Assembly (NCBI GenBank): GCA_022447525.1
Contig: JAKVBA010000038.1
Coordinates: 1-43,667 of the forward strand
Reading direction: 5' to 3'
Source: Gammaproteobacteria bacterium
GTDB taxonomy: Bacteria; Pseudomonadota; Gammaproteobacteria; Arenicellales; Arenicellaceae
DNA length: 43,667 nucleotides
Shown here: positions 7,830-17,753 of the stretch, piece after piece
How the letters are laid out: the number at the start of each line of letters is the position of its first letter
How positions within the stretch are numbered: position 1 is the stretch's first letter
The notes under the pieces: model-generated
The model's input: only the letters and a program-made list of their open reading frames with translations
Database searches by the model: none
Told to the model about the DNA's origin: nothing
Program-made: the position numbers and the translations under genes

Positions 7830-10800
7830 ATGGCCGTCTATTCTAATATAGATTTAGAAACATTTAAGTGGGTTCGCCGCGAGGTCGAGACGACGCTCGA
7901 TACGGCTGAGCAGGACTTACAAAAATTTGTCGTAAGTGACGATAAATCGATTCTGCTTTCATTAGGCACCCAGCTGCATCAGGTGGTTGGTTCACTTCAA
8001 ATGCTGGAAATGAAATCGGTTTCAGCCTTGATGATGGAGTCCGAGCGTTTAGTCGAGGATGTGGCTTCTCCAGAGAGTACAATTGGTAAATCAAGCTTTG
8101 TAGTTTTAGTAGATGGCTCTTTCAAAGCTCTGCAGAACACACTAAGACGCATAGAAAATGGGTTGCCTGAGAATCCCATAGACGTCGTAGAATTAATCAA
8201 TCAAATTCGTGCGCTGCGAGGCCAAGATGATATCGAGATATCGTCATTGTTCTCGCCAATGATCGAAGTGTTTCCCGAGGTAGATTCCTCCCAAGCACTT
8301 AAGGATGAAGATTACAAAAGGCGTGCCACCGCACTGCGAGCTCATTATCAATCCTTTCTACTTGCGTGGCTGAGGTCTACCGACGCCGGTGCGATTGATA
8401 AGATCGGCATGGTGTTCGATAAACTCAATAAGATGAGTGCTTTCGGTGCCGTCGCACGATTATGGTGGGTTGCTACTGCTTACACTGATTATGTTAAACA
8501 CAATGACTTGAACAACAAGTCCGTTCATAGTCGAATTTTCAGACAGTTAGACGATCGATTTAGGGAGCTAGAGAAATCTGGTGAGTCCGCTCTCGTACGA
8601 GACCCTGGTGATGAGCTCGTGAAAATCATGCTGTTCTACACCGGAGTTGGTGAAAAGCGAACAGAACGTATGGATAAGATTGTCAACGCGTTCAAGTTGC
8701 ATGAGTACTTCCCCGCATTAGATTTTCAGACTGAAGCAGTTGATTACGCTGAACTAGAGACAAAATTGTTGGCAATAAAGCAGGAGCACGACCTACCTTT
8801 GCCATTAATCCGTCAACTGGTATCAACGTATTTCGAAGAAGAGCAAAAAGACTCTAAGGGACTGGAAGAAGTCGTTTCCCACGTCAAATCAGTACATCAG
8901 AAAGTCGAAGGTAAGGATTTAGGGATTGTCGAGGATGTACTTGATGAGGTGCTGAGCGTTTTCGATGGCCTCGAAAAGGGAGTTTTGCAAAGGGACGAAG
9001 ACTCGGCCTTCCATGTTGCTTCTGCGTTGATGTTTGTCGAAGGTACATTTCTGCATCCAGCGAATTGCGATGACGACTGGCTGCAAAACGGGCAATTGAA
9101 ACATCGAGCATTGAAGGCATTAAGCAATCAAGAAGAGCTGACAGATGAAATGGATGGTTCTCATCTTACAGGCGGAGAACGCCAAGCTCTGCTTGATGTT
9201 GTTGGCAGCGAAGTAGAAGGCAGTTTAAAAGAGATCGAAGAGAGTCTAGAAAACTTCGCCAAGGATCGGACGCAACGAGCGCTACTAGCTGGTATTGACG
9301 GTAAGGTGAAGCAAATTAGAGGAGCCTTACAAGTATTGGGCGAACAAAAAGTTGGTCTACTACTGAAGATGGCTGAAGATCAGTTCACCGCAATTGAAGC
9401 TGGAGAAACTGACGCTTCGCCGAACATGGTTGAAGCCCTGGCAATAGCTGTGGGCACCATGGAAGAATACGTCAAGGGTCTACAAAATAATCGTACCGGT
9501 ATGGATGATCTGCTTGATCGCAGTATCACCGATTTAGAGGTTGCGATTGGTAAAAAGGTATCGCGTGATGACGTCGAAGACCTGCTCGATTCTGCCACCG
9601 GTTCTTTGTTTACTTGGTTGGGCAATCAGGGCGATATAGAGCTCTTCACAAGACTTAAATCAAGCCTTCGTGATCTTAATATTTTAGCAAAGAAAACCGG
9701 CTTAAACGAAGTTGAAGCGCTAGTTAGAGAGCAAGACCGATTAATCGATGTTATTGCTCAAGAGCCGGCGTTTTTAACCGACAATATTACCAGCAGCCTG
9801 CAAACCAATATGGTGAGCATTACTGAGCAGGTAATCACTTTATACGGCACCGAAGAATCCGAGTTAGAGCGGCAGTTGGATGAAATTGCTGCGCTAAAAC
9901 GTGCAGCAATTAAAAGTGATGAGGACGACAGTCAAAGATTTCATGATGATATGGATCTTGCTGAACTCGGGGAAGATCTCGCAGAAGACGCTGAGGGTCT
10001 TAGCTCTACTGAAATTGCTAAACAACATGCTGCCGCTGAACCTGAAATACCTGAGGTCGACGAAGCAATCCTAGAGGTATTTTTAGAAGAAAGTGAAGAG
10101 GTCTTAGAAGAGGCCGGTATCCAACATAAAATCTGTTCACGTGACCCGAACGATCGTGATGCGATTCGTGAGCTGCGTAGAGCCTTTCATACGCTCAAAG
10201 GGAGCTCACGAATGGTTGGTTTGAACAATGTCGGTGAGGTCGCTTGGTTCACAGAGTCTTTATTCAATTATGTCTTGGATACAGAGAAGCCACTGACTAA
10301 TGGAATCTTAAGTTTCGCAGACCAAGCCATACAAGAATTTGAAACCCAGGTAGGTAAAGGCTACAAAGAACAACACCTTATTGACACTGCTGCATGGGGA
10401 GCTAAAACCGAATTAGTCAACCTCGACGAAGACGTATCAGATGCTGAGCTAGCAAAAATAAGTGGAGAGCCTCAGCGAGAAGAAGAGCCTCAGCGAGAAG
10501 AAGAGCCTCAGCGAGATAAACAGCCTCAGCCAGAAACGGTCGATGTTGCCGATACTTTTTCCAGCGATGCGCCCGCTACAGAGGAGCTCTCATTAATTGA
10601 GGATCACGAAGAACCTCTAGAACTCGAGCCGCAGACTATAGTATTAGATGGTGATGACCACGCGATTGAGCCGCTAGAGGTCAATCTTGATGATGTCGAT
10701 TTATCATTTACAAGCTCTGATGATGAAACTGATCTTGACAACGATGAGCTCGAGTTATCGGTTGAACTTAGTGAAGAAGAAAGCTTCCCTGAATTCGCAG

Positions 10801-13800
10801 AGGACATAATCCTCTCAGCTGACGATAGCGACGCGCCAGATACATCGGTTGAAATCGATTTCGATGATGATCTAGAAGCCGCATCGTTTTCAATTATCGA
10901 AAACGATGAAATGCGCGCCATCTTTACCGAAGAGGCACGTGCTAATTTGAAAAAATTTGAGGATGAGTTAGCGCGGGGGCAAATAAAAATTGAGCCCGAG
11001 GACACAATCTCGATAGCAGTGCATACCCTTCTGGGTAACGCAAGAACTCTCGGTATAGATGAAGTTGCTGCTGCCTATGACGAGGCTGAAAAGTTACTGT
11101 TTTTAAAACAAGAAAGTGGCGGGACTCTGACTCAAACAGACCTCTTGCATCTTAACTCCTTGTTAGAAATTAGTCGTAGAACAATTGTCGATGGATCTAA
11201 TAAACCACCGTTTTATACCTTAGAGCCTGAGGAGTGGGCATCAACTACTTCGGAATTGTCTAAATGTCGGGACGCCGAGACTGATCGGATGCGTGTTGGC
11301 CACCTGCCGGACAAAGAAATAGAGCAAGAATCAGAACCAGCGTCGGTAGACTCTGATGATGGCAGTTTGCTGACTGAATTATCAGATATTGATTTGGACG
11401 TTGTCGAAGTAGATCTTACCGAACAAACCGAAGAAGTTATCGAGTTTGACCTTGATACTCATGGCGAAATTGAACTATCACTTGATGACGATGAGGTTCT
11501 AGATTTCGATATAGAGGACGCAATAGAGTTAGATACGCAAGGTTCGGAAGAGGCTGAATCTGCTTCTAAAGACGCTTCCGATCAAGTGGCTGCTGTTTTA
11601 GACGGGATCGAACCAATTGACGATCTTGTTGAAATTGACCTAAGTGATGATTTGACTCTTGAGGTAGGTGAAGATGAGCTACTTAATTTAGAGGAATCAC
11701 TCGAGTCCTTTAATCGTGAACGAGATACGAAAGATCGCAATGTTAAGCCTGATTCAAGCGAGCTAGAGACCAATGAGCAATCAACCGTTGACCTGGCTGA
11801 TATCTCAATCGAAGATCTGTCATTCCCAGAAGATGAATCCTTGGAGACCTCTTTTGATTCTGGGGAAATAAATGAGCTCGAAATTGAGGATCCAAGGCTA
11901 GTCAACGAAGAGCAAGAAAAGCAAAGTCTGATACCAGACGAGCTTACAAATTTAGTAGACGAGGACGGGCTGAATATCGAAACTGGTTTGCTGTCGCCAG
12001 CACTCGATGCTGAGCCAGAACTAGAAACAGAGCTAGAGCCAGAACCCGAACTACAGCCAGAACCCGAACTACAGCCAGAGCCCGAACTAGAGCCTGAGCC
12101 CGAACTAGAGCCAGAGCCAGAATCCTTGGACGAGGATGAGGAAGACGAGCTTGCGGCTGAATTGCGTGGCATTTTCGTGGACGAAATGCGTGGTTTGCAG
12201 CATGAGCTAGACGAGGAAGTCGCAAATCTTGCCAGCCTGGAGGATATGGCGCCCGCCATGGCTAATGTAATGCGACATCTTCATACCATCAAAGGTAGTG
12301 CTTTGATGGCAGAAGCAAACGAGCTAGGTAATTTGACTCACCAAACAGAGACGTTTTTAGAGACTAATTTCATCCGTAGCGAAGACGATTTACGTAGCGT
12401 ACGTAGTACTCTTGGACAATTTATTGATGCTCTGGATCAAGCCACTGATAATTTTAAGGCTAAAAAACCCTTCACTGCTCCGGTCAGCTTATTGAGTGCT
12501 CTTGGTGTTGACAGTGCGAATGAAGAGGTCCTCAGCGCCGAAACTGCGGCTGTAATCATTCCTGGTGCTGCGGTCGAGGAGGATACACTTAGCGCAGTAG
12601 AAATTACTGAACGTGTGGAGCAACTTAGTGCCAAGGTGGCTGATATTTCTGCTAACTGGAAGTCAGCTCGAGGCTGGGCAAAGATTCAACCTCAATACGA
12701 AGAGCAATTGTCTAATTACATCGATCTAGCGAACGAGGCTGACATTCATAATGATAGTCTTAGCCAGATCGCATTAGCCACGCAAGGTTATGTGGTCAGC
12801 TTGAAGATGAGTAAGGTTGCTCAATTCAAAGCAAGCAAACCTATCATCGAAGAAGCTTTTGATGTGATCGCCGCTGGTCTGAATAGCGTAGCGACAGGTA
12901 ATCCATTAGATGTTCCTGCAGAGCTCGTTTCGGCGTTGATTGGTTCAGCTGAGACGCAATCAGAAGAGGCGGATAAAACGGGTGCTCAAGCGTCACCTAA
13001 ACAAGCCAGGGTGTTGTCTAAAGCTAAAAAAGTAGAGGCTGGAATTTTTGTGCCTGGTTCTACTGAACTTAGCGAATCGGAACAAAAAGACGTAGACAGA
13101 CAGGAGAAGGCTGCCAAAGACCGCGCTGCGGCCTTGAGAATCAACACCAATACTCTCGACAGTCTGACCAACTTCGTTGGTGACGTGAGTATGAACCGGT
13201 CGCAAATGCGAGAAGACGTTGTAACGATTAAGACTGTTATTGACGATCTTTACGACAATGTGCAGCGCTTCAATAGTCAATTGCGTGAGTTGGAGATTGA
13301 GGCTGACTCGAAAATTACTTCACGTACCAATGAGTCTTTCAAACTCGATAGCGGCGAGTTTGATCCGCTGGAAATGGATCGCTACACCAAGCTTCAGCAA
13401 CTTTCTCGTGGTTTGGCAGAGAACTTGGACGAATTGGGTACGATTCAAAACACCCTGAGTGGTTTTGTGTACAAAGCTGAAACCAATCTGCAGAAGCAAG
13501 AACGATTGAATCGTGAATTGCAAGACGAAATTATGCAGGTTCGCTTGGTTACCTTCGGTGGTGTCGCTCCGCAGTTACGCCAAGTCGTGCGAAGAACAGC
13601 CAGAGAGTTGAGTAAAGAGGTAGAACTTGAGGTTGTAGGTGCAGAGGTAAAGCTGGATAAATCCATTCTAGATGGTGTGGTTCCAGCACTGGAACACATG
13701 CTGAGAAATGCCGTTGACCATGGTGTCGAGAGCGCCGCTGATCGCAAAAAAGCCGGTAAAAATCAGATCGGCAAGGTAACGGTTGAGTGTCGTCAGGTGG

Positions 13801-14948
13801 CAAGGGAGATTATCATATCCGTTCGTGATGATGGTAAGGGACTCGACCTCGATAAAATTCGCAAGAAGGCAATTGAAGATAACCTACTGTCTGAAGATCA
13901 ACCGCTAAATCCCGAAGACATGATGATGTACATCTCGCAGAGTGGCTTCAGTACGGCGCAAAAACTGACTCAGATTTCCGGACGAGGTGTTGGTATGGAC
14001 GTAGTTCAGGCAACCATCCGCAGAATGTCAGGCAGTATTTCCTACGACTTAGAAAACGAAAACACAGGTTCACACTTCATTATACGTTTACCTATTTCGC
14101 TAGCGGTATCAAGCGCGATGTTTGTTAACTCAGGTGAAGGTTCATTTGCTATCCCTGCCCGCACCATTGAGCGAGTTGTGAACATCGATGCTGAAGAATT
14201 GGTAAAACGTTTAAAAGCAGATAAACCAACGATTGAGACTGGCGATCAAGTTTATACATTGATTGATTTGGCTGACTATCTTGGTTACGAGTCTAAGTTA
14301 CCCATATTGAGTGGCAAGGTTTCGGTAGTGCTCGTTAACGCGGGCCTACAGAACATCGCCGTGATAGTCGAGGAGCTATTGGATACCCAAGAAATTGTGG
14401 TTAAAAACCTCGGCGAGCACCTTGGTCGAATTCCAATTTTCGCTGGCGCAACGGTTCGAGCCGATGGTTCGGTTGTTTTATTGCTTGATTTAGTTGGCAT
14501 CTCATACTACGAGTCGATCGTAAGTGTGTCTGAGCAAAATGTGAATGTAACTCATGCTATTCCAACCGTGATGGTTGTTGATGATTCACTCACAGTACGC
14601 AAGTCGGCCGAGCGAGATATAACCGGCTTGGGTATCAATTCTGTGCTAGCAAAAGATGGATTGGACGCTCAGATACAATTACGTCAAGAAGCCCCAGACA
14701 TGATCCTACTCGATATAGAGATGCCTCGTATGGATGGTTTCGAATTGCTGGAGTGGGTTAAATCTGAGGATAGCCTCAAGCATATCCCTGTGATAATGAT
14801 TTCGTCTCGAGCGACGGAGAAGTACGTAGACAAAGCGACTGCTCTTGGGTGTACGGCTTTCTTAGGTAAGCCTTATCTTATTGATAGCCTGGTGGCTCTG
14901 TTTAATGAGCACCTCAAGCTAGATGCACCAATTGAATTAGGTCAGTAA
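7830..14948 (+). CDS. chpA: ChpA/PilL hybrid chemotaxis histidine kinase
   Basis: This giant CheA-type kinase (2372 residues) controls type IV pili. Phosphotransfer domains come first. LHQVVGS (His50) is in an N-terminal FimL-like segment. A degenerate site has Lys494 at the histidine position (VKQIRGALQ). Then come HTLKGSS (His787), HTLLGNA (His1065) and HTIKGSA (His1485). The ATPase has its N-box at Asn1960, G1 DDGKG at 2000-2004 and G2 GRGVGMD at 2051-2057. A CheW-like domain follows. The C-terminal receiver has Asp2251/2252, phosphoacceptor Asp2295 and Lys2347. Between the phosphotransfer domains run long Asp/Glu-rich linkers, two of them built of 18-bp tandem repeats. Length is close to Pseudomonas ChpA. 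Only a weak ribosome site (GAG) precedes the ATG. Confidence 0.96.
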   Translation: MAVYSNIDLETFKWVRREVETTLDTAEQDLQKFVVSDDKSILLSLGTQLHQVVGSLQMLEMKSVSALMMESERLVEDVASPESTIGKSSFVVLVDGSFKALQNTLRRIENGLPENPIDVVELINQIRALRGQDDIEISSLFSPMIEVFPEVDSSQALKDEDYKRRATALRAHYQSFLLAWLRSTDAGAIDKIGMVFDKLNKMSAFGAVARLWWVATAYTDYVKHNDLNNKSVHSRIFRQLDDRFRELEKSGESALVRDPGDELVKIMLFYTGVGEKRTERMDKIVNAFKLHEYFPALDFQTEAVDYAELETKLLAIKQEHDLPLPLIRQLVSTYFEEEQKDSKGLEEVVSHVKSVHQKVEGKDLGIVEDVLDEVLSVFDGLEKGVLQRDEDSAFHVASALMFVEGTFLHPANCDDDWLQNGQLKHRALKALSNQEELTDEMDGSHLTGGERQALLDVVGSEVEGSLKEIEESLENFAKDRTQRALLAGIDGKVKQIRGALQVLGEQKVGLLLKMAEDQFTAIEAGETDASPNMVEALAIAVGTMEEYVKGLQNNRTGMDDLLDRSITDLEVAIGKKVSRDDVEDLLDSATGSLFTWLGNQGDIELFTRLKSSLRDLNILAKKTGLNEVEALVREQDRLIDVIAQEPAFLTDNITSSLQTNMVSITEQVITLYGTEESELERQLDEIAALKRAAIKSDEDDSQRFHDDMDLAELGEDLAEDAEGLSSTEIAKQHAAAEPEIPEVDEAILEVFLEESEEVLEEAGIQHKICSRDPNDRDAIRELRRAFHTLKGSSRMVGLNNVGEVAWFTESLFNYVLDTEKPLTNGILSFADQAIQEFETQVGKGYKEQHLIDTAAWGAKTELVNLDEDVSDAELAKISGEPQREEEPQREEEPQRDKQPQPETVDVADTFSSDAPATEELSLIEDHEEPLELEPQTIVLDGDDHAIEPLEVNLDDVDLSFTSSDDETDLDNDELELSVELSEEESFPEFAEDIILSADDSDAPDTSVEIDFDDDLEAASFSIIENDEMRAIFTEEARANLKKFEDELARGQIKIEPEDTISIAVHTLLGNARTLGIDEVAAAYDEAEKLLFLKQESGGTLTQTDLLHLNSLLEISRRTIVDGSNKPPFYTLEPEEWASTTSELSKCRDAETDRMRVGHLPDKEIEQESEPASVDSDDGSLLTELSDIDLDVVEVDLTEQTEEVIEFDLDTHGEIELSLDDDEVLDFDIEDAIELDTQGSEEAESASKDASDQVAAVLDGIEPIDDLVEIDLSDDLTLEVGEDELLNLEESLESFNRERDTKDRNVKPDSSELETNEQSTVDLADISIEDLSFPEDESLETSFDSGEINELEIEDPRLVNEEQEKQSLIPDELTNLVDEDGLNIETGLLSPALDAEPELETELEPEPELQPEPELQPEPELEPEPELEPEPESLDEDEEDELAAELRGIFVDEMRGLQHELDEEVANLASLEDMAPAMANVMRHLHTIKGSALMAEANELGNLTHQTETFLETNFIRSEDDLRSVRSTLGQFIDALDQATDNFKAKKPFTAPVSLLSALGVDSANEEVLSAETAAVIIPGAAVEEDTLSAVEITERVEQLSAKVADISANWKSARGWAKIQPQYEEQLSNYIDLANEADIHNDSLSQIALATQGYVVSLKMSKVAQFKASKPIIEEAFDVIAAGLNSVATGNPLDVPAELVSALIGSAETQSEEADKTGAQASPKQARVLSKAKKVEAGIFVPGSTELSESEQKDVDRQEKAAKDRAAALRINTNTLDSLTNFVGDVSMNRSQMREDVVTIKTVIDDLYDNVQRFNSQLRELEIEADSKITSRTNESFKLDSGEFDPLEMDRYTKLQQLSRGLAENLDELGTIQNTLSGFVYKAETNLQKQERLNRELQDEIMQVRLVTFGGVAPQLRQVVRRTARELSKEVELEVVGAEVKLDKSILDGVVPALEHMLRNAVDHGVESAADRKKAGKNQIGKVTVECRQVAREIIISVRDDGKGLDLDKIRKKAIEDNLLSEDQPLNPEDMMMYISQSGFSTAQKLTQISGRGVGMDVVQATIRRMSGSISYDLENENTGSHFIIRLPISLAVSSAMFVNSGEGSFAIPARTIERVVNIDAEELVKRLKADKPTIETGDQVYTLIDLADYLGYESKLPILSGKVSVVLVNAGLQNIAVIVEELLDTQEIVVKNLGEHLGRIPIFAGATVRADGSVVLLLDLVGISYYESIVSVSEQNVNVTHAIPTVMVVDDSLTVRKSAERDITGLGINSVLAKDGLDAQIQLRQEAPDMILLDIEMPRMDGFELLEWVKSEDSLKHIPVIMISSRATEKYVDKATALGCTAFLGKPYLIDSLVALFNEHLKLDAPIELGQ
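10467..10520 (+). repeat. 18-bp tandem repeat inside chpA (EPQREE units)
   Basis: The unit gagcctcagcgagaagaa occurs twice perfectly (10467-10484 and 10485-10502) and a third time with changed last bases (10503-10520). A partial unit follows. It stays in frame and encodes EPQREE repeats in the charged linker after the His787 phosphotransfer domain. Confidence 0.9.
12036..12125 (+). repeat. Five 18-bp tandem repeats inside chpA (EPEPEL/QPEPEL units)
   Basis: Five consecutive 18-bp units of the form gagccagaacccgaacta, with a few substitutions, encode alternating Glu-Pro hexapeptides (EPEPEL, QPEPEL). They form an extended Pro/Glu linker just before the His1485 phosphotransfer domain. The near-identity at DNA level suggests copy number can change by slippage without breaking the frame. 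Confidence 0.92.
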
Positions 14949-14962
14949 CGCCAGGATTAATC

Positions 14963-15436
14963 ATGAGTTCAGAAAGTTTAGATTGTTATATACTTCCAAC
15001 AACACCGAGTCCATTGCTGTTGCCGATGGAGTGTATCGCTGAAGTTGTTTCAGAGCCCGTCATTGAAAGTTATGAGTCTGCTCCAGCAAAGTGGATGTCA
15101 GGTCACGTGGCTTGGCGTAACCAGCGACTGCCGGTAATGGATTTTTCAGGTTTGCATGCTTTTGCCGATGATTCAGAAAAAAGTGAAGCTCCTAAAGATA
15201 AAGGCACTAGGTTGTTAGTGGTTTTAAATCCTATTCCTGGCGCTGCGCGAAAAGCCTATTCGGGCTTATTATGTTATGGTGATGTTCAACAAATCTCCGT
15301 CGAACCCAATCTGGAATTCACTGACATGCCTACCAATTTAGATAAACGTTATATTGATGGCACGATCGATATTGACGGCAAGGCTTTCATCGTTCCAAAG
15401 TTAACGGCAATAGCAGTTGCTTTCACTTATTTCTAA
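14963..15436 (+). CDS. chpC: CheW-like protein, ChpC type
   Basis: This is a 157-residue CheW-fold protein (YILPTTPSPLLLPMECIAEVV at the start, WMSGHVAWRNQRLPVMDF in the middle). It begins 14 bp after the chpA stop and is therefore probably co-transcribed. In Pseudomonas a second CheW protein, ChpC, sits at the end of the cluster and is thought to couple further receptors to ChpA. The position and the weak similarity to PilI support ChpC. chpB, which would lie before it, is absent. Confidence 0.82.
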   Translation: MSSESLDCYILPTTPSPLLLPMECIAEVVSEPVIESYESAPAKWMSGHVAWRNQRLPVMDFSGLHAFADDSEKSEAPKDKGTRLLVVLNPIPGAARKAYSGLLCYGDVQQISVEPNLEFTDMPTNLDKRYIDGTIDIDGKAFIVPKLTAIAVAFTYF

Positions 15437-15744
15437 AGCTCAGTAAACAGTTTTTTAAGGTGTTGTTATTTAAAGATTGTCGCTTTTGGGCGAAATCTAA
15501 GCCTAGAGCTATCTTAATCTTTAAAAAACGCTTTTTTGCCAAGGAAAATTTGGGCATATTTGTTATATTACCGTCAAATTTCAGCCATACAGAGGTCGAT
15601 GAGACCAAGGTTAAGGTCAATTCCTCAACCGCCACTCAAATTTCTGCCAAAAGCGCAATTTTAACCGCTGATTTATTTGCCGAAATTCCTTCTCACCCGA
15701 CTTTGTATCAAACATTCTTTCCTTAAATACTCGGAGACTACTCG
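15437..15744. other. 308-bp noncoding leader between chpC and tkt
   Basis: A GTG-started frame at 15460-15726 and an opposing frame are open here, but neither resembles a protein I know or has a good ribosome site, so I treat the stretch as noncoding. It contains a perfect 10-bp inverted repeat (TTTAAAGATT at 15469-15478, AATCTTTAAA at 15516-15525). It also holds a longer-range 16-bp imperfect pair (15481-15496 with 15640-15655, 14 of 16 matching). GGAG at 15733-15736 is the tkt ribosome site. No clear T-tailed terminator is seen. Confidence 0.6.
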
Positions 15745-17745
15745 ATGTCATCGACAAACCGTCAATCTCTAGCGAACGCGATTCGCGTACTTAGCGCTGA
15801 TGCCGTACAGCAGGCAAATTCAGGGCACCCTGGCGCTCCAATGGGCATGGCTGACATTGCCGAAGTTCTGTGGAACGATTTTTTAAGTCATAACCCCACC
15901 AACCCAAACTGGCCGAATCGAGACCGCTTCGTATTATCGAATGGTCATGGCTCGATGTTGATCTACAGTCTTTTGCACCTCAGCGGTTATGACGTATCGG
16001 CTGATGATTTAAAGAACTTTCGACAATTGCATTCCAAAACACCAGGGCACCCTGAATATGGCTACACCCCGGGGGTAGAAACAACTACTGGCCCACTTGG
16101 TCAAGGTATTGCTAACGCAGTAGGTATGGCAATCGCGGAGAAAACCCTTGGTGCTCAGTTTAATACCAATGACCACAAAATTGTCGATCACAACACCTAC
16201 GTATTTATGGGTGATGGTTGCATGATGGAGGGTGTATCTCATGAGGCATGCTCTTTGGCAGGAACACTGGGTCTTGGTAAGTTAGTAGCTTTCTGGGATG
16301 ACAATGGAATTTCCATTGATGGTGAAGTTGAAGGCTGGTTTACCGATGACACCGCCAAGCGATTTGAGTCTTATGGTTGGCACGTAATAAAAGGTGTTGA
16401 TGGACACAATGCAGAAGAATTGGTAGCAGCGATTAATGAAGCTAAAGCTGAAACGGCAAAGCCAAGCCTGATATGTTGCAGAACAGTAATCGGTAAGGGT
16501 TCTCCAAACAAAGAGGGTTCTGAGAGTTGTCATGGAGCACCTTTAGGAGTCGATGAAATTGCCCTTGTTCGGAAAGGCCTGAATTGGGAAGCAGAACCAT
16601 TTAAGGTCCCTGCGGATATCAAAGCGGCTTGGGATGCGACCAGTAAAGGTGCAGAGGCCGAGGCGAAATGGCAACAATTATATGAGGAATACACAGCGGT
16701 TAATCCTGAAAAGGCAGCAGAATTCAGCCGCCGTTTGAACGGTGATTTACCTGCTAATTGGACGGAAGAGACGAATAAACTGATAGCTGCTGCGGATCAA
16801 GCTGCGGTTACCGTTGCCACTCGAAAAGCGAGCTTGAATTCTTTAAACCAGTTAGGCCCTATGTTACCTGAGTTGATCGGTGGTTCTGCCGACTTGGCTG
16901 GTTCAAACTACACTATTTGGAGTGGATCGAAAGGCATTTCAGCCGAAGATGCCTCTGGTAACTATCTATACTTTGGCGTTCGTGAATTCGCAATGGCGGC
17001 AATTAGTAATGGTGTGGCACTTTATGGTGGGTTTAAAGCCTACGGCGGCACCTTTCTAGTGTTTGCTGATTACATGCGCAACGGCATGCGTATGTCGGCG
17101 CTTATGAAACAGCCTGTTGTTTACGTTCTTACTCATGATTCTATTGGTCTTGGCGAAGACGGTCCAACACATCAGCCAGTCGAGCATGTCGCCAGTTTGC
17201 GCTTAATTCCAAATATGTCGGTCTGGAGGCCTTGTGATGCAGTAGAGTCGTTAGTTGCGTGGAAAGTTTCATTAGAAGCTAATGATCAGCCAAGTAGCTT
17301 GGTATTCTCGCGTCAAAATTTGCCTCATCAACAAAGATCTTCTGAGCAGCTCTCAAATATAGCAAAAGGCGGTTACGTACTAAAAGATTGTGAAGGTGTT
17401 CCTGAAGTCATTCTTATTGCCACCGGCTCCGAAGTGGCTTTGGCAGTCGAGTCAGCTGCGCAGCTAAGCAAGCAAGGTAAAGCAGTTCGAGTCGTTTCTA
17501 TGCCATCTACCAATTTATTTGATCAACAAGACGATGATTACAAAGAGTCGGTGTTGCCATCCTCGGTAAAAAAACGTGTTGCGATAGAAGCCGGTAGTTC
17601 AGAGTACTGGTACAAGTACGTTGGCCTTGATGGGGCGGTTGTGGGCATGAATAGTTTTGGTGAATCGGCCCCTGCCAGTGTACTTTTTGAGCACTTCGGT
17701 TTTACCGTTGACAATGTAATTAATACCGTAAACCAGTTGGGGTAA
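15745..17745 (+). CDS. tkt: Transketolase
   Basis: Transketolase moves two-carbon units between sugar phosphates in the pentose-phosphate pathway, using thiamine diphosphate. The 666-residue length is normal. Visible signatures are SGHPG with His28, NGHGS with His68, and the thiamine-diphosphate/Mg motif starting GDG at 156-158 and ending near Asn187. The C-terminal half has [14 protein letters not shown], a substrate-binding signature. A GGAG site precedes the ATG. It is followed 8 bp later by pgk; the gap or epd gene often found between them in proteobacteria is missing. Confidence 0.98.
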   Translation: MSSTNRQSLANAIRVLSADAVQQANSGHPGAPMGMADIAEVLWNDFLSHNPTNPNWPNRDRFVLSNGHGSMLIYSLLHLSGYDVSADDLKNFRQLHSKTPGHPEYGYTPGVETTTGPLGQGIANAVGMAIAEKTLGAQFNTNDHKIVDHNTYVFMGDGCMMEGVSHEACSLAGTLGLGKLVAFWDDNGISIDGEVEGWFTDDTAKRFESYGWHVIKGVDGHNAEELVAAINEAKAETAKPSLICCRTVIGKGSPNKEGSESCHGAPLGVDEIALVRKGLNWEAEPFKVPADIKAAWDATSKGAEAEAKWQQLYEEYTAVNPEKAAEFSRRLNGDLPANWTEETNKLIAAADQAAVTVATRKASLNSLNQLGPMLPELIGGSADLAGSNYTIWSGSKGISAEDASGNYLYFGVREFAMAAISNGVALYGGFKAYGGTFLVFADYMRNGMRMSALMKQPVVYVLTHDSIGLGEDGPTHQPVEHVASLRLIPNMSVWRPCDAVESLVAWKVSLEANDQPSSLVFSRQNLPHQQRSSEQLSNIAKGGYVLKDCEGVPEVILIATGSEVALAVESAAQLSKQGKAVRVVSMPSTNLFDQQDDDYKESVLPSSVKKRVAIEAGSSEYWYKYVGLDGAVVGMNSFGESAPASVLFEHFGFTVDNVINTVNQLG

Positions 17746-17753
17746 AGCACACC

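Noticed and set aside
10467-12125. Repeats considered as a CRISPR-like or mobile array
   Set aside because: They are 18-bp in-frame tandem units without spacers, coding for Glu/Pro linkers in chpA.
11582-12259. 225-codon Ser-rich frame on the - strand inside chpA
   Set aside because: It is the mirror of the Asp/Glu/Pro linker codons of chpA; low-complexity antisense frames of this kind are expected opposite acidic repeats.
15460-15726. 88-codon frame starting at GTG between chpC and tkt
   Set aside because: No recognisable similarity and no good ribosome site. An opposing frame is open over the same bases, and the stretch is AT-rich intergenic sequence with inverted repeats.
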